Of a stretch of DNA of 64,000 bases, positions 19,758 to 29,424 are shown piece after piece (position 1 is the first letter of the stretch; every line of letters begins with the position of its first letter). The translations under genes were made by a program, and so were the position numbers. This DNA is from Serratia nevei (GTDB lineage Bacteria > Pseudomonadota > Gammaproteobacteria > Enterobacterales > Enterobacteriaceae). The stretch spans positions 1 to 64,000 of the forward strand of contig NZ_JAMYWQ010000017.1 of NCBI RefSeq assembly GCF_024160145.1, written 5' to 3'. The notes beneath the pieces are model-generated. The model was not told the DNA's origin. It saw only the letters and a program-made list of their open reading frames with translations, and ran no database searches.

Positions 19758-20222
19758 TTGCCCGAATCATGCCCATGCGGCAGCGGACTGGCGTATAACG
19801 CGTGCTGCGCCCCTTTTATCAGCGGCAACCAGCCTGCGCCGACGCCTGGCCAGCTGATGCGTTCACGCTTCACCGCCTATGTCAATCATAACGTCGACTA
19901 TCTGATCGCCACCTGGCACCCCGACTGCGGCGCCGAAGAGTGGCGCAATGCGATCGTCGACAGCTTTAAAAATACCGAATGGCTGGGCCTGACGATTGTG
20001 GAAGAGAAAGCCGGCCACGGGCCGGACGAAGGCTTCGTCGAATTCATCGCCCGCTTTACCGATGGCGAAAGCAGCGAACCGCAGGCGATGCATGAGCGCT
20101 CGCGCTTCCTTCGTCGCGATCAACGTTGGTATTATATCGACGGCACCAAACCCCAGCCCGGCAGAAATGCGATTTGTCCCTGTGGCTCAGGGAAAAAATA
20201 CAAGAAGTGCTGCGGGCGCTAG
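19758..20222 (+). CDS. ychJ: YchJ-family SEC-C metal-binding protein
   Basis: Protein of 154 residues with SEC-C zinc motifs at both ends (CPCGSGLAYNACC at the start and CPCGSGKKYKKCC at the end) around an NTF2-like middle. I choose a TTG start at 19758 because AGGAG lies 6 bases upstream and the first residues then align with E. coli YchJ; the longer frame from 19701 is unlikely. Function is unknown; SEC-C motifs bind zinc and are found in SecA and chaperone-linked proteins. Confidence 0.9.
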   Translation: MPESCPCGSGLAYNACCAPFISGNQPAPTPGQLMRSRFTAYVNHNVDYLIATWHPDCGAEEWRNAIVDSFKNTEWLGLTIVEEKAGHGPDEGFVEFIARFTDGESSEPQAMHERSRFLRRDQRWYYIDGTKPQPGRNAICPCGSGKKYKKCCGR

Positions 20223-20290
20223 CCGGCCGGCACTTCACGTTTACGCCTGCGCAGACAGGCCGTTCAGTATCAGACAGGATCCTCAAACCC

Positions 20291-21139
20291 ATGCCACACC
20301 AAAATGTACAACGGAAAGTGTTACGCACCATCTGCCCGGACGCCAAAGGGCTGATCGCCAAGATCACCAACATCTGTTACAAGCACGAACTCAATATCGT
20401 TCAGAATAATGAGTTCGTCGATCACCGCACCGGGCGTTTCTTCATGCGTACCGAGCTGGAAGGCATTTTCAACGATAACACGCTGCTGGCCGATCTGGAC
20501 AGCGCGCTGCCGGAAGGTTCGTTACGCGAGCTGCACAGCACCGGGCGCCGGCGCATCGTGGTGCTGGTCACCAAAGAGGCCCACTGCCTGGGCGATCTGT
20601 TGATGAAAAGCGCCTATGGCGGCCTCGACGTTGAAATCGCCGCCGTGATCGGCAACCACGACACGCTGCAATCGCTGGTGGAACGTTTCGATATTCCTTT
20701 CCATCTGGTGAGCCACGAAGGCTTGACGCGTGAACAACACGACCGAGAAATGACGGCCCAGATCGATCAATATCAGCCGGATTACGTGGTGCTGGCCAAA
20801 TATATGCGCGTGCTGACCCCGGCCTTCGTGCAGCATTATCCGAATCAGGTGATCAACATTCACCATTCGTTCCTGCCGGCGTTTATCGGCGCGCGCCCTT
20901 ATCACCAGGCCTATGAGCGCGGGGTAAAAATCATCGGGGCCACCGCCCACTACGTTAACGACAATCTCGACGAAGGCCCGATCATCATGCAGGACGTGAT
21001 CCACGTCGATCACACCTATTCCGCCGAGGATATGATGCGCGCCGGCCGCGACGTGGAGAAAAATGTGCTCAGCCGTGCGCTGTATCAGGTGCTGGCGCAG
21101 CGCGTCTTTGTCTATGGTAACCGCACCGTTATTCTCTAA
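20291..21139 (+). CDS. purU: Formyltetrahydrofolate deformylase
   Basis: Hydrolyses 10-formyl-THF to formate and THF, balancing one-carbon pools for PurT-dependent purine synthesis. The 282-residue protein has an N-terminal ACT domain (about residues 8-85) and a C-terminal formyltransferase domain with INIHHSFLPAF and the HYV..LDEGPII segment that carry the catalytic Asn/His/Asp. The start at 20291 gives E. coli length. It precedes the tRNA-Tyr operon, as in E. coli. Confidence 0.97.
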   Translation: MPHQNVQRKVLRTICPDAKGLIAKITNICYKHELNIVQNNEFVDHRTGRFFMRTELEGIFNDNTLLADLDSALPEGSLRELHSTGRRRIVVLVTKEAHCLGDLLMKSAYGGLDVEIAAVIGNHDTLQSLVERFDIPFHLVSHEGLTREQHDREMTAQIDQYQPDYVVLAKYMRVLTPAFVQHYPNQVINIHHSFLPAFIGARPYHQAYERGVKIIGATAHYVNDNLDEGPIIMQDVIHVDHTYSAEDMMRAGRDVEKNVLSRALYQVLAQRVFVYGNRTVIL

Positions 21140-21151
21140 TCGCTCAATAAA

Positions 21152-21180
21152 ACGGTGCATTTCGTTCAGGGATGCACCGT
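21152..21180. terminator. Hairpin after purU
   Basis: ACGGTGCAT (21152-21160) pairs perfectly with ATGCACCGT (21172-21180). There is no T-run on the plus side, so it may be a weak terminator or 3'-end stabiliser. Confidence 0.45.
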
Positions 21181-21226
21181 CGAGAATAAAAAAACGGCAA
21201 ACGATTCATTTTCTGCATTTCAATGC

Positions 21227-21262
21227 TTTACACATCCGCTTCATTTGATATGATGCGCCCCG
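21227..21262 (+). promoter_or_regulatory. tyrT-type stable RNA promoter
   Basis: TTTACA (21227-21232), a 16-base spacer and TATGAT (21249-21254) are followed by the GC-rich discriminator GCGCCCCGC. From TCATTTGA through the discriminator the sequence is the same as I recall for the E. coli tyrT promoter, a model promoter for stringent control and Fis activation. Transcription should begin near 21261. Confidence 0.88.
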
Positions 21263-21315
21263 CTTACCGAGACAGCGCTCTCGCAAGCAAGGCCAGTTAA
21301 ATAGCCATGTAATAT

Positions 21316-21400
<85 letters not shown>

Positions 21401-21461
21401 TCTTTTCGTTGCTGATACGCATTGGGTTAAAGCGAATCAGAAAGGGAAGGATAACGTGCTT

Positions 21462-21517
21462 TAGCGCGGCCCGAAGGGTGAGGAACGAAGTGACGAATAA
21501 TCCTTCCCCCACCACCA
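21462..21517 (+). repeat. Diverged half-copy of the tRNA-linked repeat in the tRNA spacer
   Basis: This part of the spacer between the two tRNA genes matches, with substitutions, the 3' half of the downstream 175-bp repeat (AGCGCGGCCCG…GACGAAT) and ends in a copy of the tRNA-Tyr 3' end at 21499-21517 including CCACCA. Confidence 0.75.
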
Positions 21518-21613
21518 TCTTTTCTCCGCCAGGAGCGAAGACGCAGTAAAGAAGCCGGCCAGGTTTCTTCCGGATAAAACCGGAACAACAATTAGTAAAT
21601 CCATGAATACCAT

Positions 21614-21698
<85 letters not shown>

Positions 21699-22095
21699 TC
21701 CCTTGCAAAAAATCCCTGAACCAAGTTAAAAACATCGCATCCCTCATGCTCCGCAACGGGGAAGGATGAGAAGCTTCGACTAAGGTTCGAGTCTCACGCA
21801 GTGAGACAACGCGCTTCAGCGCGGCCCGCAGGGTGAGTCGCGCAGCGACGAATCATCCTTCCCCCACCACCATCCCTTGCAAAAAATCCCTGAACCAAGT
21901 TAAAACACATCGCATCCCTCATGCTCCGCACCGGGGAAGGATGAGAAGCTTCGACCAAGGTTCGAGTCTCACGCAGTGAGACAACGCGCTTCAGCGCGGC
22001 CCGCAGGGTGAGTCGCACAGCGACGAATCATCCTTCCCCCACCACCATCCCTTGCAAAAAATCCCTGAACCAAGTTAAAACACATCGCATCCAAT
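21699..22095 (+). repeat. Tandem 175-bp tRNA-Tyr-linked repeats (rtT-like)
   Basis: Two near-identical units, 21699-21872 (174 bases) and 21873-22047 (175 bases), plus a truncated third unit to about 22095. Each full unit ends with an 18-base copy of the tRNA-Tyr 3' end (21855-21872 and 22030-22047). Each also holds a GTCTCAC/GTGAGAC hairpin and a T-arm-like GGTTCGAGTC. In E. coli tyrT a 178-bp repeat of the same build yields the small rtT RNA and overlaps the protamine-like Tpr frame. Units here differ at only a few positions. Confidence 0.9.
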
Positions 22096-22231
22096 GCTTT
22101 CGTATCAATAAAACTCAATTTATCTCCCCTTATTCCCCGCTTTTACCTCGCCTCACTCCCAGCCGTAACTTGAACTCCGGCCGACAATTCGCTATACCAC
22201 TGGCTTCTTTAGTGCAGTAAGGAACAGGTGG

Positions 22232-22804
22232 ATGCGAAACAATATTTGCGTTTTTTGTGGCGCCAGCGAAGGCGTCAATCCCGCTTATGCCGAGCAGGCT
22301 CGCCAACTGGGGCAACGGCTGGCCGCACAGGGGCGCCGTTTGATTTACGGCGGCGGCAAAAAAGGGTTGATGGGGATCGTGGCAGACGCCGTGTTGGCGG
22401 CGGGCGGTGAAGCTGTCGGCATTATCCCCGAGCGCCTGGTTGAAGCGGAAACGGCACATCGCGGCCTGACGGAACTGGAAGTCGTGCCGGATATGCATAC
22501 GCGCAAAGCCCGCATGGCTGCGCTGGCGGACGGTTTTATCGCCCTGCCCGGCGGCATCGGCACGCTGGAAGAGCTGTTTGAAATCTGGACCTGGGGGCAA
22601 ATCGGCTATCACAACAAACCGGTCGGTCTGCTCAACGTTAACGGGTTCTATCGCCCGCTGAGCCAGTTCCTCGAACACGTCGCCGATCAGGGCTTCATGC
22701 GCCACGACTATCTCGGCACCCTGCACATCAGCGAATCGGCGCAAACGCTGCTGCAACAGTTTGACGACTATCAACCCAAAAATTACGATCGCTGGGCGAA
22801 ATAA
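22232..22804 (+). CDS. LOG-family nucleoside-5'-monophosphate phosphoribohydrolase
   Basis: Rossmann-like protein of 190 residues with the family's RK pair (92-93) and PGGIGTLEE at 106-114, both at the nucleotide-binding site. LOG proteins cleave cytokinin riboside monophosphates or other purine nucleoside monophosphates to base and ribose-5-phosphate. The substrate in enterobacteria is not settled, so I give no symbol. AAGGA lies about 8 bases before the ATG. It is a single gene between the tRNA repeats and xthA. Confidence 0.9.
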   Translation: MRNNICVFCGASEGVNPAYAEQARQLGQRLAAQGRRLIYGGGKKGLMGIVADAVLAAGGEAVGIIPERLVEAETAHRGLTELEVVPDMHTRKARMAALADGFIALPGGIGTLEELFEIWTWGQIGYHNKPVGLLNVNGFYRPLSQFLEHVADQGFMRHDYLGTLHISESAQTLLQQFDDYQPKNYDRWAK

Positions 22805-22904
22805 CCGGCTGCGCAGTCAGCGGGCGCGCCGCTGTCTGCGTTACATTTCCCGCCGAACTCTGCTACTATCACAGCACATTTTTCTCGTGAAAACGGCACC
22901 GCTC

Positions 22905-23711
22905 ATGAAGTTTGTCTCTTTTAATATCAATGGACTGCGCGCGCGTCCGCATCAGCTGGCGGCAATTATCGAACAGCACCAGCCCGACGTGATCGGTCTG
23001 CAGGAAACCAAAGTTCACGACGACATGTTCCCGCTGGAAGAAGTCAGCCAGCACGGCTATCACGTGTTCTATCACGGGCAAAAAGGCCATTACGGCGTGG
23101 CGCTGCTGACCAAAGCGGAGCCTCTGGCCGTGCGCCGCGGCTTCCCGACCGATGAAGAAGACGCGCAGCGTCGCATCATCATGGCCGATCTGGCAACGCC
23201 ACAGGGCACGCTGACGGTGATCAACGGCTACTTCCCGCAAGGTGAAAGCCGCGACCACCCGATCAAATTCCCGGCTAAAACACGCTTTTATCAGGATTTG
23301 CAAAACTACCTGGAGCAGCAACTGTCGGCGGAATCCCCGGTGTTGATCATGGGTGACATGAACATCAGCCCGAGCGATTATGACATTGGCATCGGCGAAG
23401 ACAGCCGTAAACGCTGGCTGCGCACCGGCAAGTGTTCCTTCCTGCCGGAAGAGCGCGAATGGATGGACCGCCTGCTGAACTGGGGCCTGGTAGACACCTA
23501 TCGCCACGCCAACCCGGGGCGCAACGACGAATTCTCGTGGTTCGACTACCGCTCCAAGGGGTTCGACGACAACCGCGGCCTGCGTATCGATCTGCTGCTG
23601 GCCAGCACCCCGCTGGCTTCGCGCTGCATCGCCACCGGCATCGATTACCAAACCCGCAGCATGGAAAAACCTTCCGACCATGCGCCGGTCTGGGCGGAAT
23701 TTACGCTGTAA
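22905..23711 (+). CDS. xthA: Exodeoxyribonuclease III
   Basis: Major AP endonuclease and 3'-5' exonuclease of base excision repair. The start at 22905 yields 268 residues, the E. coli length. EEP-fold motifs are visible: FNINGLRAR at the start, metal-binding Glu in LQETKV (about 34), GDMNIS (about Asp151/Asn153) and SDHAPVW with the catalytic His near the C-terminus. Confidence 0.98.
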   Translation: MKFVSFNINGLRARPHQLAAIIEQHQPDVIGLQETKVHDDMFPLEEVSQHGYHVFYHGQKGHYGVALLTKAEPLAVRRGFPTDEEDAQRRIIMADLATPQGTLTVINGYFPQGESRDHPIKFPAKTRFYQDLQNYLEQQLSAESPVLIMGDMNISPSDYDIGIGEDSRKRWLRTGKCSFLPEEREWMDRLLNWGLVDTYRHANPGRNDEFSWFDYRSKGFDDNRGLRIDLLLASTPLASRCIATGIDYQTRSMEKPSDHAPVWAEFTL

Positions 23712-23719
23712 TCCCATCA

Positions 23720-23742
23720 CCCCGGCGCTCGCCGGGGTTTTA
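23720..23742 (+). terminator. xthA terminator
   Basis: CCCCGGC (23720-23726) pairs with GCCGGGG (23731-23737), followed by TTTT. It lies in the short gap before nudG. Confidence 0.7.
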
Positions 23743-23755
23743 CTCTGTGAAGCCA

Positions 23756-24157
23756 ATGAAAATTATCGACGTGGTAGCCGCTATTCTGGAACAGAACGGC
23801 CACATTTTACTGGCCCAGCGTGGCGCAAACAGTGACCAGGCCGGTCTGTGGGAGTTTCCCGGCGGCAAGGTTGAAACGGGCGAAAGCCAGCCAGAAGCGC
23901 TGGCGCGCGAGCTGGATGAAGAATTGGGAATTTGCGCCCGTATCGGCGACTATGTGGGCAGCAATCAGTGGCAGCAAGACGAACGCATCATCCGGCTGCA
24001 CGCCTGGCGAGTCGCGGATTTCTCCGGCGAATTACAGCAACGTTGCCACTCGGCGTTGGTCTGGGTCACGCCGCAACAGGCGCAGGAATACGCCCTGGCG
24101 CCCGCCGACGTTCCGCTGCTGGCGGACTATATCGCTGCGCAACGCGGTGCACGCTGA
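23756..24157 (+). CDS. nudG: Nudix CTP/5-substituted-dCTP pyrophosphohydrolase NudG
   Basis: A 133-residue Nudix hydrolase with the full box GKVETGESQPEALARELDEELG matching GX5EX7REUXEEXGU. The start at 23756 begins MKIIDVVAAILEQNG, as in the MutT/NudG group. E. coli NudG cleans oxidised and methylated (d)CTP and lies beside ynjH, the same context as here. Confidence 0.92.
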   Translation: MKIIDVVAAILEQNGHILLAQRGANSDQAGLWEFPGGKVETGESQPEALARELDEELGICARIGDYVGSNQWQQDERIIRLHAWRVADFSGELQQRCHSALVWVTPQQAQEYALAPADVPLLADYIAAQRGAR

Positions 24158-24178
24158 ACGCAGCGACAGGTTACATCG

Positions 24179-24475
24179 TCACTTCTTCAGTCGCACCCAA
24201 ATCAAAGGGTTGGTGCCAATGGTGTTAGGCTCACGCACGCACTGCAGCACTTCCCCTTCCACTTTAAGCACCGCGCCCTCGGAATAGTTTTGATTCTGGT
24301 AGACGCAACAGCGGTTGCAGGGCTGCGCCGGCGGCGGATTGACGCCGCCTTTGGCCGTGCCCCAGATCTCCGGTGAAACCGGCAGCACCACGTCCACATC
24401 GCCACGGTTAGCGGCGGCCAGGGCGGAAAACATCAGGGCGGCGGCAGCCAACACTCCACTGAGTCCATGCTTCAT
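24179..24475 (-). CDS. ynjH: YnjH-type small secreted Cys-rich protein (DUF1496)
   Basis: 98 residues with an N-terminal signal sequence ([19 protein letters not shown]) and a mature part containing the [18 protein letters not shown] motif of DUF1496 and one more Cys (VLQCV). Its ATG overlaps the topB stop by 4 bases, so it is coupled to topB. Function unknown. Gene order nudG–ynjH–topB is as in E. coli. Confidence 0.88.
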   Translation of the reverse strand: MKHGLSGVLAAAALMFSALAAANRGDVDVVLPVSPEIWGTAKGGVNPPPAQPCNRCCVYQNQNYSEGAVLKVEGEVLQCVREPNTIGTNPLIWVRLKK

Positions 24476-26394
24476 TCACTCTTCTCCTGCGCCTTGCCGG
24501 CGCTTTTCCTGCGTTTTTTGCCCCCGCTGGAAGGCGGCGGCAACCCACGAAACGCCATGCTCGCCCGGCTCTGCTTGGCCTGATAAATCAGCTCTTGCAG
24601 CGTGCCGACCAACGGCTGCATAAAGTCCTGATAGCGGCAGGATTTCTCGCTGATTTGCGTCAGCGTGGCTTCCCAGTTGGCCGTCATATCAGGACGCGCA
24701 GCAAGATCCGGCAGCGAGTGAATCAACGCGCGCCCGGTTTCGCTGGAGTGAATATAGCGCCCCTTCTTGTACAGAAACGCCCGCTTGAACAGCAATTCGA
24801 TGATCCCCGCTCGCGTCGCTTCCGTTCCTAAACCATCGGTCGCCCGCAGGATTTTCTTTAACGCTTTATCTTGTACGAATCGCGCGATGCCGGTCATCGC
24901 CGACAGCAGACTGGCGTCGGTAAACGGCCGCGGCGGCTGCGTCTGGCGCTCCACCACCTCACCGCGCTCGCACAGCAGCTCATCATCTTTGGCCACCACC
25001 GGCAGCGGCGCACCTTCGTTTTCCTCGTCGCGCTCCTTGCTGCCCAGCAGCGTGCGCCAGCCGGCCTCCGCCAGGAAACGCGCCTTGGCGATGAATTTGC
25101 CGCCGGCGATATCCAGCTCGATCACGCATTTGCGGAACACCGCATCCGGACAAAACTGCATCAGATACTGACGCGCCACCAGCCCATACACGTTCCGTTC
25201 ATCCTGCGTCAAATTGACCTTGCCGGCGCGGGCGGTGGGAATGATGGCATGGTGCGCATCGACCTTTTTATCGTCCCAGCAGCGGTTGCGGCGATCGCTG
25301 TCGATCACCGGCTGCGGATACAGCTCGGGTTGGTGCACGCTGATGGCGTTCAGCACCGCGTGGCGGCCGGCGAAATGCTCTTCCGGCAGATAGCGGCAGT
25401 CGGAACGCGGATAGGTGATCAATTTGTGGGTTTCGTACAGCCGCTGGCAAACGTCCAGCACCTGTTGCGCGCTGAGGTTGTAGCGCCGGGCCGCCTCGAT
25501 TTGCAGCGTGGAAAGCGAGAACGGCAGCGGTGCGGTATCTGATTCCCGTTTATCGTTATAGGCCGTGACCAGCGCCGGCTGGCCCTCGATGCGCTTGACC
25601 ACGTGCTCCGCCAACGGCCGATGCAGCAAACGCCCCTCTTCATCCTGATAGGGTTCACAGGAGTCGCTGGGCTGCCACAGCGCCACGAAGCGCTCTTCTT
25701 TCGGCGTGACGATGTGCGCCTTAACCTCGAAAAAGTCTTTTGGCACGAAGTTTTCGATCTCTTCGTCGCGACGCACCACCAGCCCCAGCACCGGGGTCTG
25801 CACCCTGCCCACCGACAGCACGCCGTCGTAACCGGCGTTGCGGCCCAGCAGCGTATAGGCGCGGGTCATATTGATGCCGTACAGCCAGTCGGCGCGCGAA
25901 CGCGCCAGCGCGGACACGCACAGCGGGATAAAGTCTCGGTTGTCGCGCAGGCGCTCGACCGCACGCTCCACCGCCTGCGGGTTGAGATCGTTGATCAGAC
26001 AGCGGCGCACGTTCTGGCGCTTCTCCGCCGTCAAATCCAGGTAGTCCAGCACCTCATCCACCAGCAGTTGCCCTTCGCGATCCGGGTCACCGGCGTGAAC
26101 CACTTCATCGGCTTCGAGCAGCAGCTTTTTAATGGCGTTGAGCTGTTTACTGACCGAAGGCCGCGGCTGCAAGCGCCATTTTTCGGGAATGATTGGCAGG
26201 TCCGCCAATGACCAGCGCGCATAGCGGCTGTCATAGGCGTCAGGCTGGGCCTGCTCCAACAGGTGGCCGACGCACCAGGTCACCACGTCGTTGTTGCCAC
26301 AGGCGATATAACCGTCGCCGCGGCGGTGCGGCTTGGGCAAGACGTCGGCAATGGCGCGCGCCAAACTCGGTTTCTCGGCTATGAACAGTCGCAT
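24472..26394 (-). CDS. topB: DNA topoisomerase III
   Basis: Type IA topoisomerase of 640 residues (E. coli 653) that decatenates replication and recombination intermediates. The N-terminal Toprim begins [16 protein letters not shown] and has the DPDREG acidic motif. The active-site Tyr lies in [12 protein letters not shown] near residue 330. A Lys/Arg-rich C-terminal tail is present. Its ATG shares one base with the mnmH stop (TAATG). Confidence 0.97.
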   Translation of the reverse strand: MRLFIAEKPSLARAIADVLPKPHRRGDGYIACGNNDVVTWCVGHLLEQAQPDAYDSRYARWSLADLPIIPEKWRLQPRPSVSKQLNAIKKLLLEADEVVHAGDPDREGQLLVDEVLDYLDLTAEKRQNVRRCLINDLNPQAVERAVERLRDNRDFIPLCVSALARSRADWLYGINMTRAYTLLGRNAGYDGVLSVGRVQTPVLGLVVRRDEEIENFVPKDFFEVKAHIVTPKEERFVALWQPSDSCEPYQDEEGRLLHRPLAEHVVKRIEGQPALVTAYNDKRESDTAPLPFSLSTLQIEAARRYNLSAQQVLDVCQRLYETHKLITYPRSDCRYLPEEHFAGRHAVLNAISVHQPELYPQPVIDSDRRNRCWDDKKVDAHHAIIPTARAGKVNLTQDERNVYGLVARQYLMQFCPDAVFRKCVIELDIAGGKFIAKARFLAEAGWRTLLGSKERDEENEGAPLPVVAKDDELLCERGEVVERQTQPPRPFTDASLLSAMTGIARFVQDKALKKILRATDGLGTEATRAGIIELLFKRAFLYKKGRYIHSSETGRALIHSLPDLAARPDMTANWEATLTQISEKSCRYQDFMQPLVGTLQELIYQAKQSRASMAFRGLPPPSSGGKKRRKSAGKAQEKSE

Positions 26395-27512
26395 TAATCA
26401 CCGTTTTTCTGGCTGAACGTCATCAAGAATTCTCTTACTTCTGCATAGTTTCCACGGAAGACGATCCGCTGGGCTTTCTTTTCCAACTGATAGCAATACA
26501 TCGGATCGTAGTACTGCTGCAACAGAGGCGCCAACCATTCGCGGTGCGCGTCGCCCTGGCCGCTGAGGCGCTGAGCCCGCAGCGCCGCCTCCAACCGCTG
26601 CGTCAGCTGCTGGAAGCGCTCCAGGCCCAAACGGCGGCGGATGGCGAACAGGCCGTGATGCAAATAGTCGTCGTACTGCCGCCAGCCTTCTTCCACGCCA
26701 TAGGCCTGTTCGAACTGTTCGCGCATACCGTCGATATATTCCGCCTGCAGGCGCGCCAGGCGAATGTCGAACGGATCGTCGATCACCGCCACAGGTGCCT
26801 GCTGCATGCCGTTGAACAACGGCAACGGCAGATTGTTGCTGCCGATGATCCGCCCTTCGTCTTCCAGCACCCACCGGCGGCTGCCACCATGCTGTTTTTT
26901 CAGCAATAACACAGCCAGACGATTCTCAAAATCTATCTGCGAGCTTTGCCCCGCCAGCGTTCGGCCAAAAGATGAACCGCGATGGCGCGCCGCGCCTTCC
27001 AGATCGACGCCGTCGGCCAGTTCGTTGACCAGCAGCGTCTTGCCGCTGCCGGTATTGCCGCCCACCAGGGCCATCGGCAATGCCGCGCTTTGCGTCAGCA
27101 CACCGAGCAGATAATTGCGCAGTGCCTTATAACCGCCAGTGATACGCGGATAATCCACGCCGGCCTCATGCAGCCATTGCTGCACCAGCTGCGAGCGCAG
27201 CCCGCCGCGGAAGCAGTAAATATAGCCTGCGGGCCGCTCTGCGCAGGCCGCCAGCCAGGCGGCGGTGCGCTGTTCGCGCAGTTTGCCGTTCACCAGGCTG
27301 TGGCCGAGCGCGATCGCCGCTTGTTGCCCATGCTGCTTATAGCAGGTGCCGACCGCCTGGCGTTCGCTGTCGATCATCAGCGGTAAATTCACCGCCTGGG
27401 CAAAGGCGCCCTGCTGAAACTCGATCGGCGCGCGCACGTCAATCAGCGGCACGTCCTGCAGGAAAATGCGTTGGTAATCGTCGCTGTCCGGCCTTCCTTG
27501 CATGTTGGACAC
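26394..27512 (-). CDS. mnmH: tRNA 2-selenouridine synthase
   Basis: Replaces sulfur by selenium in the wobble 2-thiouridine of Lys, Glu and Gln tRNAs using selenophosphate. It has an N-terminal rhodanese domain with catalytic Cys in [10 protein letters not shown] (Cys100 here, Cys97 from the alternative start) and a P-loop GGNTGSGKT at 151-159. Two starts are possible: GTG at 27512, with GAGG 7 bases upstream and overlapping the selD stop as TAGTG, or ATG at 27503, which aligns with E. coli SelU. selD directly upstream supplies its substrate; in E. coli the two genes are apart. Confidence 0.94.
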   Translation of the reverse strand: MSNMQGRPDSDDYQRIFLQDVPLIDVRAPIEFQQGAFAQAVNLPLMIDSERQAVGTCYKQHGQQAAIALGHSLVNGKLREQRTAAWLAACAERPAGYIYCFRGGLRSQLVQQWLHEAGVDYPRITGGYKALRNYLLGVLTQSAALPMALVGGNTGSGKTLLVNELADGVDLEGAARHRGSSFGRTLAGQSSQIDFENRLAVLLLKKQHGGSRRWVLEDEGRIIGSNNLPLPLFNGMQQAPVAVIDDPFDIRLARLQAEYIDGMREQFEQAYGVEEGWRQYDDYLHHGLFAIRRRLGLERFQQLTQRLEAALRAQRLSGQGDAHREWLAPLLQQYYDPMYCYQLEKKAQRIVFRGNYAEVREFLMTFSQKNGD

Positions 27513-28555
27513 TACGCGACCTCGATCAGCGGCTGCCCGGTCTGTGCGGCATGCAATTCACCGATAGCGTTGAGCGTAATACCGTGCTGCTCGGCAATCG
27601 CCAGCACCTGCGCCTCCGACTCAGGCAATACCGCCAACAGCAAGCCGCCGGAGGTTTGCGGATCGCACAGCAGCTGGCGCTGCAAATCGCTCATCTCGCC
27701 CACCAGATGGCCATAGCTGTCGAAGTTGCGCCCGGTGCCGCCCGGCACGCAGCCTTCGGCAATATACGCCTCGACGTCCGGCAGCTTCGGTACCCGGTCG
27801 AACCAGACCGTGGCCTGCAGACCGGAGCCCTGGCACACCTCGCTCAGGTGGCCCAGCAGGCCAAAACCGGTGATATCGGTCATCGCCGTAACGCCCGCCA
27901 CCTCGGCAAAATCTGCGCCCGGCTTGTTCAGGCGGCACATCACTTCCGTCGCCAGGCCCTGATGCTCAGGGCGCAGCTTGCTTTGCTTCTCGGCGGTCGT
28001 CAGCACGCCGATGCCCAGCGGCTTGGTCAGATAGAGTTTCGCCCCGGCCTGTGCGGCGCTGTTTTTCTTCACCCGCTCGGTATTGACCACGCCGGTGACC
28101 GCCAGGCCGAAAATCGGTTCCGGCGCATCGATGGAATGGCCGCCGGCCAGTGCGATACCCGCCTGCTGGCAGGCGAAACGGCCACCGTCGATCACCTGCT
28201 GCGCCACCTCCGGCGGCAGTTTGGCGATCGGCCAGCCAAGAATGGCGATCGCCATGATCGGTTTGCCGCCCATGGCGTACACGTCGCTGATGGCGTTGGC
28301 GGCCGCAATGCGGCCGAAATCGAACGGATCGTCGACGATCGGCATGAAGAAGTCGGTGGTGCTGATGATGCCGACGCCGTTGCCGATGTCGTACACCGCC
28401 GCGTCGTCGCGGGTTTCATTGCCGACCAGCAGGCGCGGATCGACAAATTTTTCCCGCTCGCTGTGCAAGATGGTTTCGAGAACTTTCGGTGAGATTTTGC
28501 AGCCGCAGCCAGCGCCATGGCTGTACTGGGTTAAACGGATCGCTGGCGATGTCAT
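27512..28555 (-). CDS. selD: Selenophosphate synthase
   Basis: Makes selenophosphate from selenide and ATP. 347 residues as in E. coli, with the glycine-rich N-terminus and active-site Cys17/Lys20 in HGAGCGCK. Cys rather than selenocysteine is used. No selA, selB or selenoprotein gene is in the window; the coupling to mnmH suggests that tRNA selenation is at least one use. Confidence 0.97.
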   Translation of the reverse strand: MTSPAIRLTQYSHGAGCGCKISPKVLETILHSEREKFVDPRLLVGNETRDDAAVYDIGNGVGIISTTDFFMPIVDDPFDFGRIAAANAISDVYAMGGKPIMAIAILGWPIAKLPPEVAQQVIDGGRFACQQAGIALAGGHSIDAPEPIFGLAVTGVVNTERVKKNSAAQAGAKLYLTKPLGIGVLTTAEKQSKLRPEHQGLATEVMCRLNKPGADFAEVAGVTAMTDITGFGLLGHLSEVCQGSGLQATVWFDRVPKLPDVEAYIAEGCVPGGTGRNFDSYGHLVGEMSDLQRQLLCDPQTSGGLLLAVLPESEAQVLAIAEQHGITLNAIGELHAAQTGQPLIEVA

Positions 28556-28712
28556 AGTCCACTCCCTTCGGTAACGGCACTCAAGATAACATAGGGTAGC
28601 GCTTGCCGAGGGGATTGATAAGAGCGGGCCGCCGATAAGCGAACGGCCTGCTCAGAAACCATGCAATTTTGCGGGGTTTGGCGCATTTTCGCCGCGCCCC
28701 GCGGGAGAAAAC

Positions 28713-29264
28713 TCAGAAATAGCTGACGAAAGGCGCGCTGTCCGGCGGCGTCACCTTGGTGGCGGCCTTCAGCTGTGGCGTGCCCAGATAGAGGAAACCG
28801 ACGATCTCATCCTGCTCGCGGCAGCCGAAGGCTTCGCGCACCAGCGCATGCTCGGTCCAGGCGCCGGTGCGCCAGATGCCGTTAAAGCCCTGCGCCAGCG
28901 CCGCCATCTGCATCGCCTGCACCGCGCAACCGGCGGAAACTACCTGCTCCCAGCGTGGCACCTTGGTTTCTTCGGTGCAGTGCGCAATGACGGTGACGAT
29001 CAGCGGTGCGCGGAACGGGGCCTTGGTGGCCTTTTCGATCGCCGCGTCGTCCAGTTGATCCTGCTTCGCCGCCGCCTGCAGCAGCTGGCTGAAGCGCTCG
29101 AGACCCTGATTTTCGATCATCACGAAACGCCACGGCTGCAGTGCGCCGTGATCGGGCGCTCGCAGGCCCGCGTTGATGATATTTTGACGCACTTCCCCCG
29201 CCGGCGCCGGTTCCGCTAAGCGCGAAGCCGAGCGGCGATTCAATAACAGATCCAGAGCATCCAT
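28713..29264 (-). CDS. ydjA: Nitroreductase-family flavoprotein YdjA
   Basis: FMN-binding minimal nitroreductase of 183 residues with the RRSASRL start motif and FNGIWRTG near the flavin site. E. coli YdjA has the same length and place next to sppA and selD. The physiological substrate is unknown. It is divergent from sppA. Confidence 0.94.
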   Translation of the reverse strand: MDALDLLLNRRSASRLAEPAPAGEVRQNIINAGLRAPDHGALQPWRFVMIENQGLERFSQLLQAAAKQDQLDDAAIEKATKAPFRAPLIVTVIAHCTEETKVPRWEQVVSAGCAVQAMQMAALAQGFNGIWRTGAWTEHALVREAFGCREQDEIVGFLYLGTPQLKAATKVTPPDSAPFVSYF

Positions 29265-29424
29265 CGTAAACTCCTGATAACAATTTTCATTCCGGCCACG
29301 TTAACATAGCTAAACGGCGAGTTACAGCCTCGGCGATAGCGTCTGTGTACCACGATTTAAAGCTGACATTTCCCCGGCCGCTCATTAGGATAGCGGAACA
29401 TTCTCGACTCTTGTTGGAGAGCAC

